From an uncultured Bacilli bacterium (GTDB lineage Bacteria; Bacillota_I; Bacilli_A; RF39; UBA660): 19,386 nucleotides of DNA. How positions within the stretch are numbered: position 1 is the stretch's first letter; every line of letters begins with the position of its first letter. Shown here in pieces: positions 1-7,403 of the stretch. The stretch lies in contig CAJUCU010000023.1 of NCBI GenBank assembly GCA_910585335.1, forward strand, positions 1 to 19,386, written 5' to 3'. The notes beneath the pieces are model-generated. The model was not told where the DNA came from. It saw only the letters and a program-made list of their open reading frames with translations, and did not search any database. A program made the position numbers and the translations under genes.

Positions 1-92
1 TTATATACAAATCTTACACATCCAAATGTTTTTGTAATCAATACTCTTTGACTTTTATTCGGATACATTCTGAATTGATATGACCGATACAT
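1..92 (-). CDS. tnpB: TnpB (IS200/IS605-family OrfB) N-terminus, cut by window edge
   Basis: Reading leftwards from the ATG at 92-90 gives 30 codons that run off the window. They carry the hallmark N-terminus of TnpB proteins: a YQFRMYPNKSQ segment followed by KTFGCVRFVYN, corresponding to the family pattern of K-x-FRLYPN...Q...L...FG-C-RFVYN. TnpB is the RNA-guided endonuclease encoded by IS200/IS605 and IS1341-type elements and is related to the ancestors of Cas12. An AGGGGTG Shine-Dalgarno lies 6 bases before the ATG and a near-consensus promoter is upstream, so the gene looks intact at this end. The catalytic RuvC part, the omega-RNA region, the element's right end and any tnpA all lie outside. 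Whether the element is complete cannot be told. Confidence 0.85.
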   Translation of the reverse strand, partial: MYRSYQFRMYPNKSQRVLITKTFGCVRFVY

Positions 93-112
93 ATTATCAC
101 CCCTGTATCCCT

Positions 113-141
113 AACATACTACACGTACATTTGTTTGTCAA
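113..141 (-). promoter_or_regulatory. Promoter of tnpB
   Basis: A perfect TTGACA -35 box (141-136) is followed after exactly 17 bp by TATGTT (118-113), and transcription would start about 15 nt before the Shine-Dalgarno of tnpB. The -10 box is also half of an AACATA/TATGTT inverted pair with 142-147, which could belong to the structured left end of the insertion element. Confidence 0.7.
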
Positions 142-191
142 TATGTTTTTTTACTTTTCTTAGAGCAAATTCCTTATAAATAAAAAAAGTC

Positions 192-216
192 AAAAAAAGA
201 AGGAAATCATCCTTCT
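192..216 (-). terminator. Rho-independent terminator of ackA
   Basis: Read on the minus strand, a 7-bp perfect stem (AGAAGGA/TCCTTCT) with a 5-nt loop is followed directly by a run of T. It begins 14 nt after the ackA stop codon and separates ackA from the insertion-element gene downstream. Confidence 0.85.
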
Positions 217-230
217 ACTTTTATACCACT

Positions 231-1373
231 CTAACCTACAATATGATAAGTATCTCTTGCAATCATAAGCTCTTCATCCGTTGCTAGTACATAAACAGGA
301 ATACGAGAGTCATCACCACTAATAATACCTTCCACACCGCGTCGAACTATCGTTTCTTTGTTTCTTTCTTCATTTAAAGTAACGCCAAGTGGGTATAATT
401 TATTGACAACTTCTTGACGAATAATATCATCATTTTCACCACCACCTGCTGTAAAGCAAATAGCATCTACATGTCCACCAAGTTTGACATAATATTTAGC
501 AATATAATCAACAATTCTACTGGTATACATAGAAATAGCCAAAACTACTTTTTGTTCATTCGCAAGATAAGCTCGGTCAATATCACGTAAATCATTCATA
601 CCAGCAATCCCTTGAAGACCACTAGATTTGTTTAATTGATGATCTACCCACTCTAAGTTTCTTTCTTCTTTTTTCATAATATAACTAATAATAGAATAAT
701 CAATATCCCCACTACGAGTTCCCATCATAATACCAGCATTAGGAGTAAAGCCCATTGAAGTATCAATACAAATACCCTCTTTAATAGCAGAAATACTAGC
801 ACCATTTCCAATATGACAAATAATTAAGTTAGGCTTCTTTGTTAAAACAGAAGTCATTTTTTCTGTAATAAATTTATGACTTAGCCCATGGAATCCATAC
901 TTACGAACATCATATTTAATATACCATTCATAGGGAACTGGATAAAGATAAGTTGCTTCATCAATAGTTTGATGGAAAGCAGTATCAAAACAGGCAACCA
1001 TTTGAGCCTTAGGAATCGCCTCATGAAAAGCATGCACACCACGAAGGGCTGCCGGATTATGAAGTGGTGCTAAACCAGAAATACTCTCTATTTCTTTTAA
1101 AACACGATCATTAATTAAAACAGACTTAGAATACTTATTACCACCATGAACAATTCTATGACCAACTGCTTCAATCTCATCTAGTGAATCATCATTATGA
1201 TCATGAAGTTCTGCAGTCTTATGAATCTTCTCATCCCCTACACGAATCGTATAATCTCCATCATCTGTTCCTATTCGCTCAAAACTTCCCTTTGTCAAAA
1301 CTCTTTCTTCAGGCATTTCATAAAGTCGAAACTTCAAAGTACTACTACCTGCATTAACAGATAATAATTTCAT
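231..1373 (-). CDS. ackA: Acetate kinase
   Basis: Acetate kinase interconverts acetyl phosphate plus ADP and acetate plus ATP, the substrate-level phosphorylation step of fermentation to acetate; it is cytoplasmic. At 380 residues it is slightly shorter than the usual 395-400. Visible ASKHA-fold signatures are VNAGSSTLKF near residues 6-15 (phosphate-binding Asn7), GHRIVHGG (Arg73), CFDTAFH (catalytic Asp130), GFHGLSH (His162), HIGNG (187-191), MGTRSGDID (Arg220) and TDEEL (Glu367/368). The loop before the MGTRSGD motif reads FTPNAGIM where LEG is usual, a small variation. The start is supported by GAGAGGA about 10 nt upstream. No phosphotransacetylase gene is adjacent; the gene is monocistronic, between its own promoter and terminator. 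Confidence 0.96.
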   Translation of the reverse strand: MKLLSVNAGSSTLKFRLYEMPEERVLTKGSFERIGTDDGDYTIRVGDEKIHKTAELHDHNDDSLDEIEAVGHRIVHGGNKYSKSVLINDRVLKEIESISGLAPLHNPAALRGVHAFHEAIPKAQMVACFDTAFHQTIDEATYLYPVPYEWYIKYDVRKYGFHGLSHKFITEKMTSVLTKKPNLIICHIGNGASISAIKEGICIDTSMGFTPNAGIMMGTRSGDIDYSIISYIMKKEERNLEWVDHQLNKSSGLQGIAGMNDLRDIDRAYLANEQKVVLAISMYTSRIVDYIAKYYVKLGGHVDAICFTAGGGENDDIIRQEVVNKLYPLGVTLNEERNKETIVRRGVEGIISGDDSRIPVYVLATDEELMIARDTYHIVG

Positions 1374-1400
1374 TTAACTCACGTCCTCTCAATTACCTAT

Positions 1401-1406
1401 ATTATA
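1401..1406 (-). promoter_or_regulatory. Probable -10 box of ackA
   Basis: A perfect TATAAT lies about 28 nt upstream of the ackA start on the minus strand. No convincing -35 hexamer is visible at 16-18 bp spacing, so the promoter may need an activator or be weak. Confidence 0.45.
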
Positions 1407-1466
1407 CAATAGGATTTCAAAAACTACTACTAAAATTATATTTTTTTATCTATGAACAAATTTCTT

Positions 1467-1494
1467 ACAAAAAAAACAGAAAATATAATCTGTT
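1467..1494 (-). terminator. Terminator after the 249-residue membrane protein gene
   Basis: A 6-bp stem (AACAGA/TCTGTT) with an 8-nt AT-rich loop is followed by an uninterrupted T run on the minus strand, starting 6 nt after the stop codon. The stem is short, so efficiency may be modest. Confidence 0.65.
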
Positions 1495-1500
1495 AAAGTA

Positions 1501-2250
1501 TTAATAATTTCCTGTTTTTTGTAAAATAATACCTAAATCATAAAAAGTACCATCTGCTTTTTGAGCTAAAGTAGTAACCCCACCAGTAGTGTTCGCAGTA
1601 TAAAACTTAACAATAGAAGACACTTCAGGCACTTTTCCATAACTTTTTAAATTATATGGATCTGTAGCTAATGCTTTTTTTAGTGGAATATATTCGACAC
1701 TACCATCATGCATCAAAAATAATGCTGTATCTCCTACTACACTTTGACCAAATCCACCTATGAAAATATCATCAATTTCTTGAGCAAAGGCAATATCTTG
1801 TTTCTGTAACTCAATATCCTCAGTACTTGTAACCCAACCTAAACTATAATTTTGGCTAATCTGATGAGCATTAAATGCAAAAGATATGTTTTTCTTAGAT
1901 TGATCTAAAGAAATATTAATTGTACCTGCATTATTTTTATAAACAGCAAGAGTATAATTTCCACCAGGATTATTAATGCATTTACTAGCATCAAATGATA
2001 ATGAAACATTTTGATTAAGAGGTAAATCAGAATCATCAGAAGCATCTTCTTGCTCATTCATCTCTTCCTCTTTCTTATTTTTTTCATTTTTCTCTACAAC
2101 ATCTGAAGACTCTTTAAAATGAAAAATATCTTTATCATACATAATATAAACAACAAGTCCTAAAATAATGAGAATCAGCACAACTAGTAACCAAACAAAT
2201 TTTTTGTTCGTATTTTCCTTCTTTCCTACACTACTATTCATCTCTTCCAT
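1501..2250 (-). CDS. Membrane-anchored extracytoplasmic protein of unknown function
   Basis: I do not recognise this 249-residue protein. A short polar N-terminus with lysines at 10, 11, 16 and 17 precedes one hydrophobic helix (about 18-38), so the remainder should face outside. Residues 45-75 are a very acidic, Lys/Glu/Asp-rich linker without predicted globular character. From about 80 on there is a folded, Gly/Thr-rich, mainly beta-looking domain with a single cysteine (Cys91); the phrase SVVGDTALFLMHDGSVEYIPL resembles a repeat from a propeller or regulator-of-chromosome-condensation fold. The start is fixed by AAGGAGG at 2260-2266, 9 nt from the ATG. It is a single gene with its own promoter, a palindromic leader and a terminator. 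A role at the cell surface is inference only. Confidence 0.8.
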   Translation of the reverse strand: MEEMNSSVGKKENTNKKFVWLLVVLILIILGLVVYIMYDKDIFHFKESSDVVEKNEKNKKEEEMNEQEDASDDSDLPLNQNVSLSFDASKCINNPGGNYTLAVYKNNAGTINISLDQSKKNISFAFNAHQISQNYSLGWVTSTEDIELQKQDIAFAQEIDDIFIGGFGQSVVGDTALFLMHDGSVEYIPLKKALATDPYNLKSYGKVPEVSSIVKFYTANTTGGVTTLAQKADGTFYDLGIILQKTGNY

Positions 2251-2271
2251 ATTTAAAATCCTCCTTATCTT

Positions 2272-2288
2272 AAGGATATCATATCCTT
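2272..2288. promoter_or_regulatory. Perfect 17-bp palindrome in the leader of the membrane-protein gene
   Basis: Two 8-bp arms (AAGGATAT and ATATCCTT) flank a single central base. It sits between the predicted -10 box and the Shine-Dalgarno of the gene starting at 2250, a typical place for a repressor operator. The identity of any binding factor is unknown. Confidence 0.45.
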
Positions 2289-2293
2289 TTATC

Positions 2294-2323
2294 TATAAAA
2301 CATCAAATTAAGTACATTGACAA
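2294..2323 (-). promoter_or_regulatory. Predicted promoter of the 249-residue membrane protein gene
   Basis: TTGTCA (2323-2318) and TTTATA (2299-2294) are separated by 18 bp, upstream of the palindrome and the Shine-Dalgarno. Confidence 0.5.
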
Positions 2324-2331
2324 AATTTTAC

Positions 2332-2358
2332 AAAAAAAGATAGGCTCCTCGCCTATCT
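2332..2358 (-). terminator. Terminator of the spore protein gene
   Basis: A perfect GC-containing stem (AGATAGGC/GCCTATCT, 5-nt loop) followed by seven T on the minus strand, about 20 nt after the stop codon. Confidence 0.9.
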
Positions 2359-2377
2359 ATTAAGTTATAATAAATCA

Positions 2378-2596
2378 TTACTTATTGTTATAACTTCCAC
2401 TGATTTGATTCATACCGTTTTGAACTAAACGTCTAGTGATTTCACCACCAACTGAACCGTTAGCACGACTAGTAGCATCTGGTCCTAAATTAACACCAAA
2501 TTCATTAGCTATTTCATATTTCATTTTATCGATAGCTTGTTTAGCTCCTGGAACTCTCATTTTCATAGAGTTAGTATTGTTACTGTTGTTGTTCAT
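2378..2596 (-). CDS. Alpha/beta-type small acid-soluble spore protein (SASP)
   Basis: This 72-residue protein has both signatures of alpha/beta SASPs, which coat and protect DNA in dormant spores and are degraded at germination. The GPR protease cleavage region appears as YEIANEFGV and the DNA-binding C-terminal signature as PDATSRANGSVGGEITRRLV. The first 10 residues are Asn/Ser-rich. An upstream in-frame GTG at 2605 would add three residues, but it lies inside the AGGAGGTG Shine-Dalgarno; the ATG at 2596, 8 nt after AGGAGG, is therefore the start. It is a single gene with a sigma-G-like promoter and a strong terminator, which fits forespore-specific expression. It is the clearest sign in the window that the organism forms spores. 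Confidence 0.96.
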   Translation of the reverse strand: MNNNSNNTNSMKMRVPGAKQAIDKMKYEIANEFGVNLGPDATSRANGSVGGEITRRLVQNGMNQISGSYNNK

Positions 2597-2619
2597 TGTT
2601 TTCACCTCCTATACATTTA

Positions 2620-2648
2620 TAGATTGTGAAAAAATGAAAATTTAATAC
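2620..2648 (-). promoter_or_regulatory. Sigma-G-type (forespore) promoter of the SASP gene
   Basis: GTATT (2648-2644), 17 bp, then CAATCTA (2626-2620) matches the Bacillus sigma-G pattern of GHATR and CATNNTA at most positions. There is no good sigma-A promoter here, and the position, 24 nt before the start codon, is right. Confidence 0.65.
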
Positions 2649-2678
2649 ATATTTTACATTGGTAAATTATGCCTTTTT

Positions 2679-3863
2679 TTATAATAAATCTTGATAGTTC
2701 TCTTCTTCTTCATCCGTAATTTTTAAAGTAAATGTATGAAGGACACATGTATCAATCAATTCTTGATAAGAAAACTCTTCTTCCATGCGTAAACATGTCT
2801 CAATATTTGGATGAATAACAGGATGTTTAGGCACAAAAACTGTACAACAATCTTCATATGGCAAAATACTAATATCATATGTATCTATTTTTTTTGCAAT
2901 ATCCATTATTTCTAATTTATCAAGACATGCTACTGGACGAATCACAGGCATAGAAGTAACAGAATTAATGACATTCATACTAACCAAGGTTTGACTGGCT
3001 ACTTGTCCAATGGATTCCCCATTTACAATAACAAGACCATGATTCTTTTTAGCAAGCTGCTCCATAATACGATACATCATCCGCCGCATCATAGTAATAG
3101 AGTACTCTGGCTTACATTTTTTATAAATTTCTTCTTGAAGTGCCGTAAAAGGAACAATATGTAATTGAATGGAATTAGTATAAGTCACTAATTTTTTTGT
3201 TAATTCAATTACTTTATTTCGTGCTTCGATACTAGTATGCGGAATCGCTTCAAAGTAAACAGCATCCAAAGTCATTCCACGTTTTAAAGCAAGATATCCT
3301 GCTACAGGAGAATCAATGCCACCACTAAGCATTAGCATTCCCTTCTCTTGCGTTCCAACAGGATAACCACCAACTGCTTTGATACTATTTGTATAAATAT
3401 AACTTTGTCCCTGTCTAATTTCAACTGTAAAAGTAACATCAGGACGATGAACATCTACTTTAATATTACATATATTTTTTAAAATAATACCACCCAAGTG
3501 GGATGCATACTCTAAACTAGAAATAGGAAATGTTTTATCACTTCGCTTCACTTCTATTTTAAAAGTTTGAAACGTATGATGATGAGCGACTTCTAATAAT
3601 TGTGACTCAATCATCTCTTTATTAGTATCCACCATATAAGCAAGATGATACTTATGAATACCAAATGTATTTTGTACAATTTTCTCTATTTTTTCTAAAT
3701 CTTGATCTAAAAACTCAAGATACATTCTAGAACGATCTTTCACAAGCTTCACATCATACTTTTTTAATTTATGTTGCAAATTTTCTGTTAATTTTTTAAT
3801 AAAAAAATTGCGATTTCCCTTCTTGGTTGTAAGTTCTCCATATTTAATTAATATAACACGCAT
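2679..3863 (-). CDS. thiI: tRNA 4-thiouridine sulfurtransferase ThiI
   Basis: ThiI adenylates U8 of tRNA and transfers sulfur from a persulfide carrier to make 4-thiouridine; in some organisms it also feeds thiamine synthesis. The 394 residues hold an N-terminal ferredoxin-like/THUMP part (about 1-165) and a PP-loop ATPase with SGGIDSP at 180-186. The motif YEDCCTVFVPKHP (336-348) contains the conserved Cys-Cys. The C-terminal rhodanese domain of the E. coli enzyme is absent, as is usual in Bacilli, so sulfur relay would rely on a cysteine desulfurase acting on a ThiI cysteine. No such desulfurase gene (nifZ/iscS-like) is adjacent, unlike in Bacillus. GGAGGG 5 nt upstream supports the start. 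It has its own promoter; no clear terminator is seen downstream. Confidence 0.95.
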   Translation of the reverse strand: MRVILIKYGELTTKKGNRNFFIKKLTENLQHKLKKYDVKLVKDRSRMYLEFLDQDLEKIEKIVQNTFGIHKYHLAYMVDTNKEMIESQLLEVAHHHTFQTFKIEVKRSDKTFPISSLEYASHLGGIILKNICNIKVDVHRPDVTFTVEIRQGQSYIYTNSIKAVGGYPVGTQEKGMLMLSGGIDSPVAGYLALKRGMTLDAVYFEAIPHTSIEARNKVIELTKKLVTYTNSIQLHIVPFTALQEEIYKKCKPEYSITMMRRMMYRIMEQLAKKNHGLVIVNGESIGQVASQTLVSMNVINSVTSMPVIRPVACLDKLEIMDIAKKIDTYDISILPYEDCCTVFVPKHPVIHPNIETCLRMEEEFSYQELIDTCVLHTFTLKITDEEEENYQDLL

Positions 3864-3883
3864 ACTATCCCTCCAACATCGAT

Positions 3884-3912
3884 ATTGTACTAAATTATCG
3901 ATAAAAAATCAA
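3884..3912 (-). promoter_or_regulatory. Promoter of thiI with flanking ATCGAT dyad
   Basis: TTGATT (3912-3907), 17 bp, TACAAT (3889-3884). Two copies of the self-complementary hexamer ATCGAT, at 3897-3902 and 3878-3883, lie in the spacer and just after the -10 box, forming a loose dyad centred near 3890. Confidence 0.65.
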
Positions 3913-3984
3913 AAGAATAAGAACAAACTTAAAAATTTATATCGCAAGTAGAATAGTTCTAATCCTAAAATAGATATACCAAAG

Positions 3985-4020
3985 TAAAAGAGTACTATGT
4001 TTAACTATAATACTCTTTTA
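3985..4020 (-). terminator. Probable terminator hairpin overlapping the stop of the pilin-like gene
   Basis: A perfect 10-bp stem (TAAAAGAGTA/TACTCTTTTA) with a 16-nt loop includes the TAA stop codon at 4020-4018. On the minus strand it ends in only four T followed by ACTTTGG, so termination strength is uncertain. Confidence 0.5.
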
Positions 4021-4668
4021 ATCTCCTAGCTTTTCAGACTCTTCATGATCAATTGTCTCAACCAAAGTTTTAGTTCGATATAAAGTCTTCTTATAAACTT
4101 GATACTTTTTAGGAATATCATCTATGTTTTCATAATCTCTTCCCATTTTTTTATTAAAGGTATAAAGAAAAATTGCCTCATCATAAACTCCATCTAATCC
4201 ATTTTTATGACCATCCTTATAATTATAAGAAATAATTTGTTGACTAGAACCATTCGGTTTTTTCTCGCTCCATTTCCCTACTTTATAAATTTGATATTTA
4301 TCCTCTGCAATATATTGATGATCAATTAAATAATTTCCACATTGCAACGTAACATATTTCTTTTCATCTTCATATTCCACTTTAGATTCTAAAAAACTAC
4401 AATAGCGTTCACCACCAAATGGATTTTTCACCCGAGAAAACAGGCCATTATCTAAAAGTTCCATCATATAAACAACATCATTGCTATTCTCCATTTGATA
4501 AGTAGTGGCACTAAGTCCAAACATTCGAGCATTATACTCCATTACTTTATATTTTTCACTTGTACTAGTTTGTATGGCAATTACCAAAAGAACAGACGCT
4601 AGTATCAAACATACTGTTGATACAGTCAAAATTTCTCTTGAGCCAAACCCTTTATTATTTCTAATCAT
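4018..4668 (-). CDS. Type IV prepilin-like protein, coupled to ezrA
   Basis: The 216-residue product begins MIRNNKGFGSREILT followed by a hydrophobic helix (about 14-34). This is a class III prepilin signal: Gly7 would be cleaved by prepilin peptidase, leaving Phe at +1 and the diagnostic Glu at +5 (Glu12). The rest is a globular domain with only two cysteines, C90 and C110, in a pattern (YC...LQCGNYLID) resembling a pilin D-region disulfide loop. Start choice: the ATG at 4668 is 6 nt after a GGCGG Shine-Dalgarno-like sequence and overlaps the ezrA stop by 8 nt; the ATGs at 4671 and 4704 are alternatives. No pilus assembly genes (ATPase, platform, peptidase) lie in the window. A function as minor pilin or pseudopilin is inference. 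Confidence 0.75.
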   Translation of the reverse strand: MIRNNKGFGSREILTVSTVCLILASVLLVIAIQTSTSEKYKVMEYNARMFGLSATTYQMENSNDVVYMMELLDNGLFSRVKNPFGGERYCSFLESKVEYEDEKKYVTLQCGNYLIDHQYIAEDKYQIYKVGKWSEKKPNGSSQQIISYNYKDGHKNGLDGVYDEAIFLYTFNKKMGRDYENIDDIPKKYQVYKKTLYRTKTLVETIDHEESEKLGD

Positions 4669-6379
4669 CATACACCGCCAATAACTTTTTATATATATTT
4701 TCATCTACTAGCTTAGTCGTCCGAATTGACGTATCCAGAGATTTTTTATAATCTCCTTTGAAAAACTCCTTCTCTGCCTGTAAAAGTCCAGAATCTATTT
4801 CGCTATAATCATTTCGATAACGATTTCCATAAACAATAGCCATTTCTGCCATTTGAGCTGTCTTAATCATCTCATTAGTTGTATTATAAAGTTTCAAAAC
4901 CAAATCTCTCGCTGTATCTACCCGTGTATTTAAAACAGGAATCACGATGGGCTTTTTTTCAAGCTCTTTAATGACTTCTAATATTGCTTCATTTGCCTCT
5001 GCTAATTGTACAAAATAATTATCTGTAATAATAGGTAGTTTATAACTCCTGATTTTTACTTTACATCTTTTCAAAAATCCTTCTATTTCAGTAAGTTGTT
5101 CTCTTGCCCTTTGTTCATCATCATACATATTACCAAGAGATTTTAGTGCAATATCAAATGATTCTTCCATCTGTTTCAAACGAATCGTTAAATCCTCGAT
5201 TTCTTTATGCATAATAGAATAAGGCGAAGTAGCCTGTCCTACTTGTCCAACAAGTTTCTTATAATCATCGTTAATAACAACCAAAGTCTTATTGACATCT
5301 TTAATAATTTCTAAATCTTCATCGTTAAGATCATACATCTTTTTAATATCATCTAATTGCGCATATACATCTTCTACTAATTTATTAGTCTTTTTCAACT
5401 TTTTAGAAAAATCTTTATCAATTTCTTCGTAAACTTTTCGAGACAGTCTTTCTTTTTCGAAATCAACAAACAAAGAATCTAAATAATCAAGAATCGTTTT
5501 TAGTTCAAACATACAATCTTCTAGATTTAAAACCTTCACTTTATCTAGAATCGTATTAATATTATTATTAGCTTCTTGAATATTATACTCTAAATTCAAA
5601 TAAGAAAGAGGATAATCTACTTCTTCCATCTCTTTCCAAACTGCTTCTACTTCTTTAATTCTCTTAGGAATCAATTGTTTAGCCATAAGTAAAACATCAG
5701 GAACTTCTTCTACTATAATTCCCATATGATCAATCATAGTATCTAGTGCTTTTACTATATGAACCACTTCGTTATATTCATTAGCATCCATTGCTTTTTC
5801 GAAATCCAAAAATCTCTTTTCAATATTTTCAAGCTGCAAAGAAATAGCTTCTTGGACATCATCATACAAATCTTTATGCTGCTGATATTCTTTGTTTTCT
5901 TTTCTATATTTTGTTTTTAACTTCGTTACAATACTGCGATACTTTTCTTCACTTAAAGTAATTTCCATAATCTGTTCTAATAAATGATTGGCTTTTTCTC
6001 GAGCTTTATAAATTTCAAGTTCTGTCTTGGCAATACGATAACGACAGCTTTTATAATCTTTTTTATCAAAGTATATATCCAGCTCAACAATCATATCATC
6101 AATTCTAGAAAGATCTGTTTTTTTAATTTTTTCAAACTTCTCTTGCCAATCGTTAAATTTTTCTTCCATTTTTTCATTTTTAATAATAGGCTCAATTTTA
6201 GAAAGTTCAGAAGGTACAGGAGTAGATGCAATTAAATTTTTCTCACGCTCTAAATTGTCAATGATAGCACGATATTTTGCACTTCGTCTTTTCTTGATGA
6301 TATGGAAAATAATAAACAAAACAATTAGTACAACTATAATAAAAGTTGCAATAAAAAGAATACTTCCATCTTCATGCAT
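4661..6379 (-). CDS. ezrA: Septation ring formation regulator EzrA
   Basis: EzrA is a membrane-anchored negative regulator of FtsZ ring assembly and also helps coordinate wall synthesis at the septum in Bacilli. The 572 residues match the usual size (about 560-575). A short outside N-terminus is followed by one helix (about 7-28), the basic stretch KKRRSAKYR, and then long alpha-helical coiled-coil segments as in spectrin-like EzrA repeats. The N-terminal cytoplasmic segment (YRAIIDNLE...VPSELSKI...FNDWQEKFEKI) resembles the conserved EzrA beginning. The ATG at 6379 is chosen because AGGAGGG lies 6 nt upstream; an in-frame ATG at 6397 would place that Shine-Dalgarno inside the coding sequence. 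The downstream pilin-like gene overlaps its stop and is probably co-translated. Confidence 0.9.
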   Translation of the reverse strand: MHEDGSILFIATFIIVVLIVLFIIFHIIKKRRSAKYRAIIDNLEREKNLIASTPVPSELSKIEPIIKNEKMEEKFNDWQEKFEKIKKTDLSRIDDMIVELDIYFDKKDYKSCRYRIAKTELEIYKAREKANHLLEQIMEITLSEEKYRSIVTKLKTKYRKENKEYQQHKDLYDDVQEAISLQLENIEKRFLDFEKAMDANEYNEVVHIVKALDTMIDHMGIIVEEVPDVLLMAKQLIPKRIKEVEAVWKEMEEVDYPLSYLNLEYNIQEANNNINTILDKVKVLNLEDCMFELKTILDYLDSLFVDFEKERLSRKVYEEIDKDFSKKLKKTNKLVEDVYAQLDDIKKMYDLNDEDLEIIKDVNKTLVVINDDYKKLVGQVGQATSPYSIMHKEIEDLTIRLKQMEESFDIALKSLGNMYDDEQRAREQLTEIEGFLKRCKVKIRSYKLPIITDNYFVQLAEANEAILEVIKELEKKPIVIPVLNTRVDTARDLVLKLYNTTNEMIKTAQMAEMAIVYGNRYRNDYSEIDSGLLQAEKEFFKGDYKKSLDTSIRTTKLVDENIYKKLLAVYDD

Positions 6380-6404
6380 GCGACTCCCTCCTATCATACT
6401 ATTT

Positions 6405-6413
6405 ATTCTACCA
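6405..6413 (-). promoter_or_regulatory. Extended -10 promoter of ezrA
   Basis: TGG followed by TAGAAT (6413-6405) forms an extended -10 element 25 nt before the ezrA start. No good -35 box is seen, which an extended -10 can make up for. Confidence 0.5.
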
Positions 6414-6475
6414 CAAAAAGAATACTTTTTTCTACATTTTTAATAAATTTATAAAAATTATTTCAAAAGAAAAGA

Positions 6476-7384
6476 CTATTGCTTTTGCGCATTTAGCCTA
6501 GATACCAGTTTTAGATTTTTTTGATATGGTGCTTTTTCTACACCAGTAAGTAAAGAAACAGTATGCTGATTTATAGAAGGAAAACAAGCAGAGACCATAT
6601 TTTGATATAAATCAAGATTATCAAACGTTAAGAGTTCATGAAAATGATCAAGACAGGAACCAATAGAATCATCATGTTTGGCAAGCAACCCATAAATTTT
6701 ATCATAATCGATATTAGCATAATCTGAATAATAAGTATTTTCTTTCTCCTTAGAACATTCTACTGCAAAAGAAGTAGGTTCTATCATACGAATAGTAGAA
6801 TCTTCTTGTACAATTTGTGACTTTGTACATAAAGTTTGATTTTGGAAATCATAGTCTTTCTCATGAAGTAAACTAAAATCAGAACCACTACTTGCACTAA
6901 TAAAAAGACGTTCATATGGTGTAGGAGAATCCTTATAACATTGACTCAATTCTAAAAAGCTATAAAAATCAATTGTTTGCATTAATTGATTTTCTTTTTC
7001 TAGTGAGCAGCGAATAGACTGGCTAATTTTAAAATCTTCTAACCTAGAAAAAGAAGCATTATAAAAACCTGTAATCGTATCATATGGCTTATTTTTAACA
7101 GCCAAAGAAAAACAAATATCAGGATCTAAAGTATGACAAAAATAACCTTTTATTTTTCCAATAGATGACTTTAGCTCAAAATACTTTTCAGGAAAATCAT
7201 GGCGTATTCTCTGATCAATAAACCCGCATCTTTCTTTTCCCTTTGTAAAACAAATACGATAAGGATTAGCTTGCCTCATTCTAGCATCAATATTGCGTAT
7301 TTCCACTCCAAAGATATCTCCTAACAAAATAGTCTTCTGTAAGCAGGATAAATTCACATAGTCACGATATATTTGTGGTTTCAT
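6476..7384 (-). CDS. Hypothetical protein, 302 residues
   Basis: I do not recognise this protein. From the ATG at 7384 it begins MKPQIYRDYVNLSCLQK and contains no membrane helix, signal peptide or obvious repeat, so a soluble cytoplasmic protein is likely. It is rich in Ser, Tyr and Asp and carries about 9 cysteines in no recognised metal-binding spacing. An upstream ATG at 7435 would add a hydrophobic stretch, but AGAGGTG at 7391-7397 lies 6 nt before the 7384 ATG and decides the start. It is a single gene with its own promoter, divergent from rpsD and upstream of ezrA on the same strand. No clear terminator separates it from the ezrA promoter, only an AT-only hairpin without T run, so partial read-through into ezrA is possible. 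Confidence 0.75.
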   Translation of the reverse strand: MKPQIYRDYVNLSCLQKTILLGDIFGVEIRNIDARMRQANPYRICFTKGKERCGFIDQRIRHDFPEKYFELKSSIGKIKGYFCHTLDPDICFSLAVKNKPYDTITGFYNASFSRLEDFKISQSIRCSLEKENQLMQTIDFYSFLELSQCYKDSPTPYERLFISASSGSDFSLLHEKDYDFQNQTLCTKSQIVQEDSTIRMIEPTSFAVECSKEKENTYYSDYANIDYDKIYGLLAKHDDSIGSCLDHFHELLTFDNLDLYQNMVSACFPSINQHTVSLLTGVEKAPYQKNLKLVSRLNAQKQ

Positions 7385-7403
7385 AATAATCACCTCTTTC
7401 AAT

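Noticed and set aside
888..1073. Plus-strand open frame inside ackA
   Set aside because: It is fully antisense to a strongly conserved acetate kinase frame and has no ribosome binding site or family resemblance.
2436..2645. Plus-strand open frame over the spore protein gene
   Set aside because: It mirrors the conserved SASP frame and its promoter; no ribosome binding site.
6380..6397. Longer ezrA start at 6397
   Set aside because: The AGGAGGG ribosome binding site would lie inside its codons, while the ATG at 6379 has ideal spacing.
6436..6458. Inverted repeat after the 302-residue hypothetical gene as terminator
   Set aside because: The stem is only A-T pairs and no T run follows on the minus strand, so it may be chance in AT-rich DNA.
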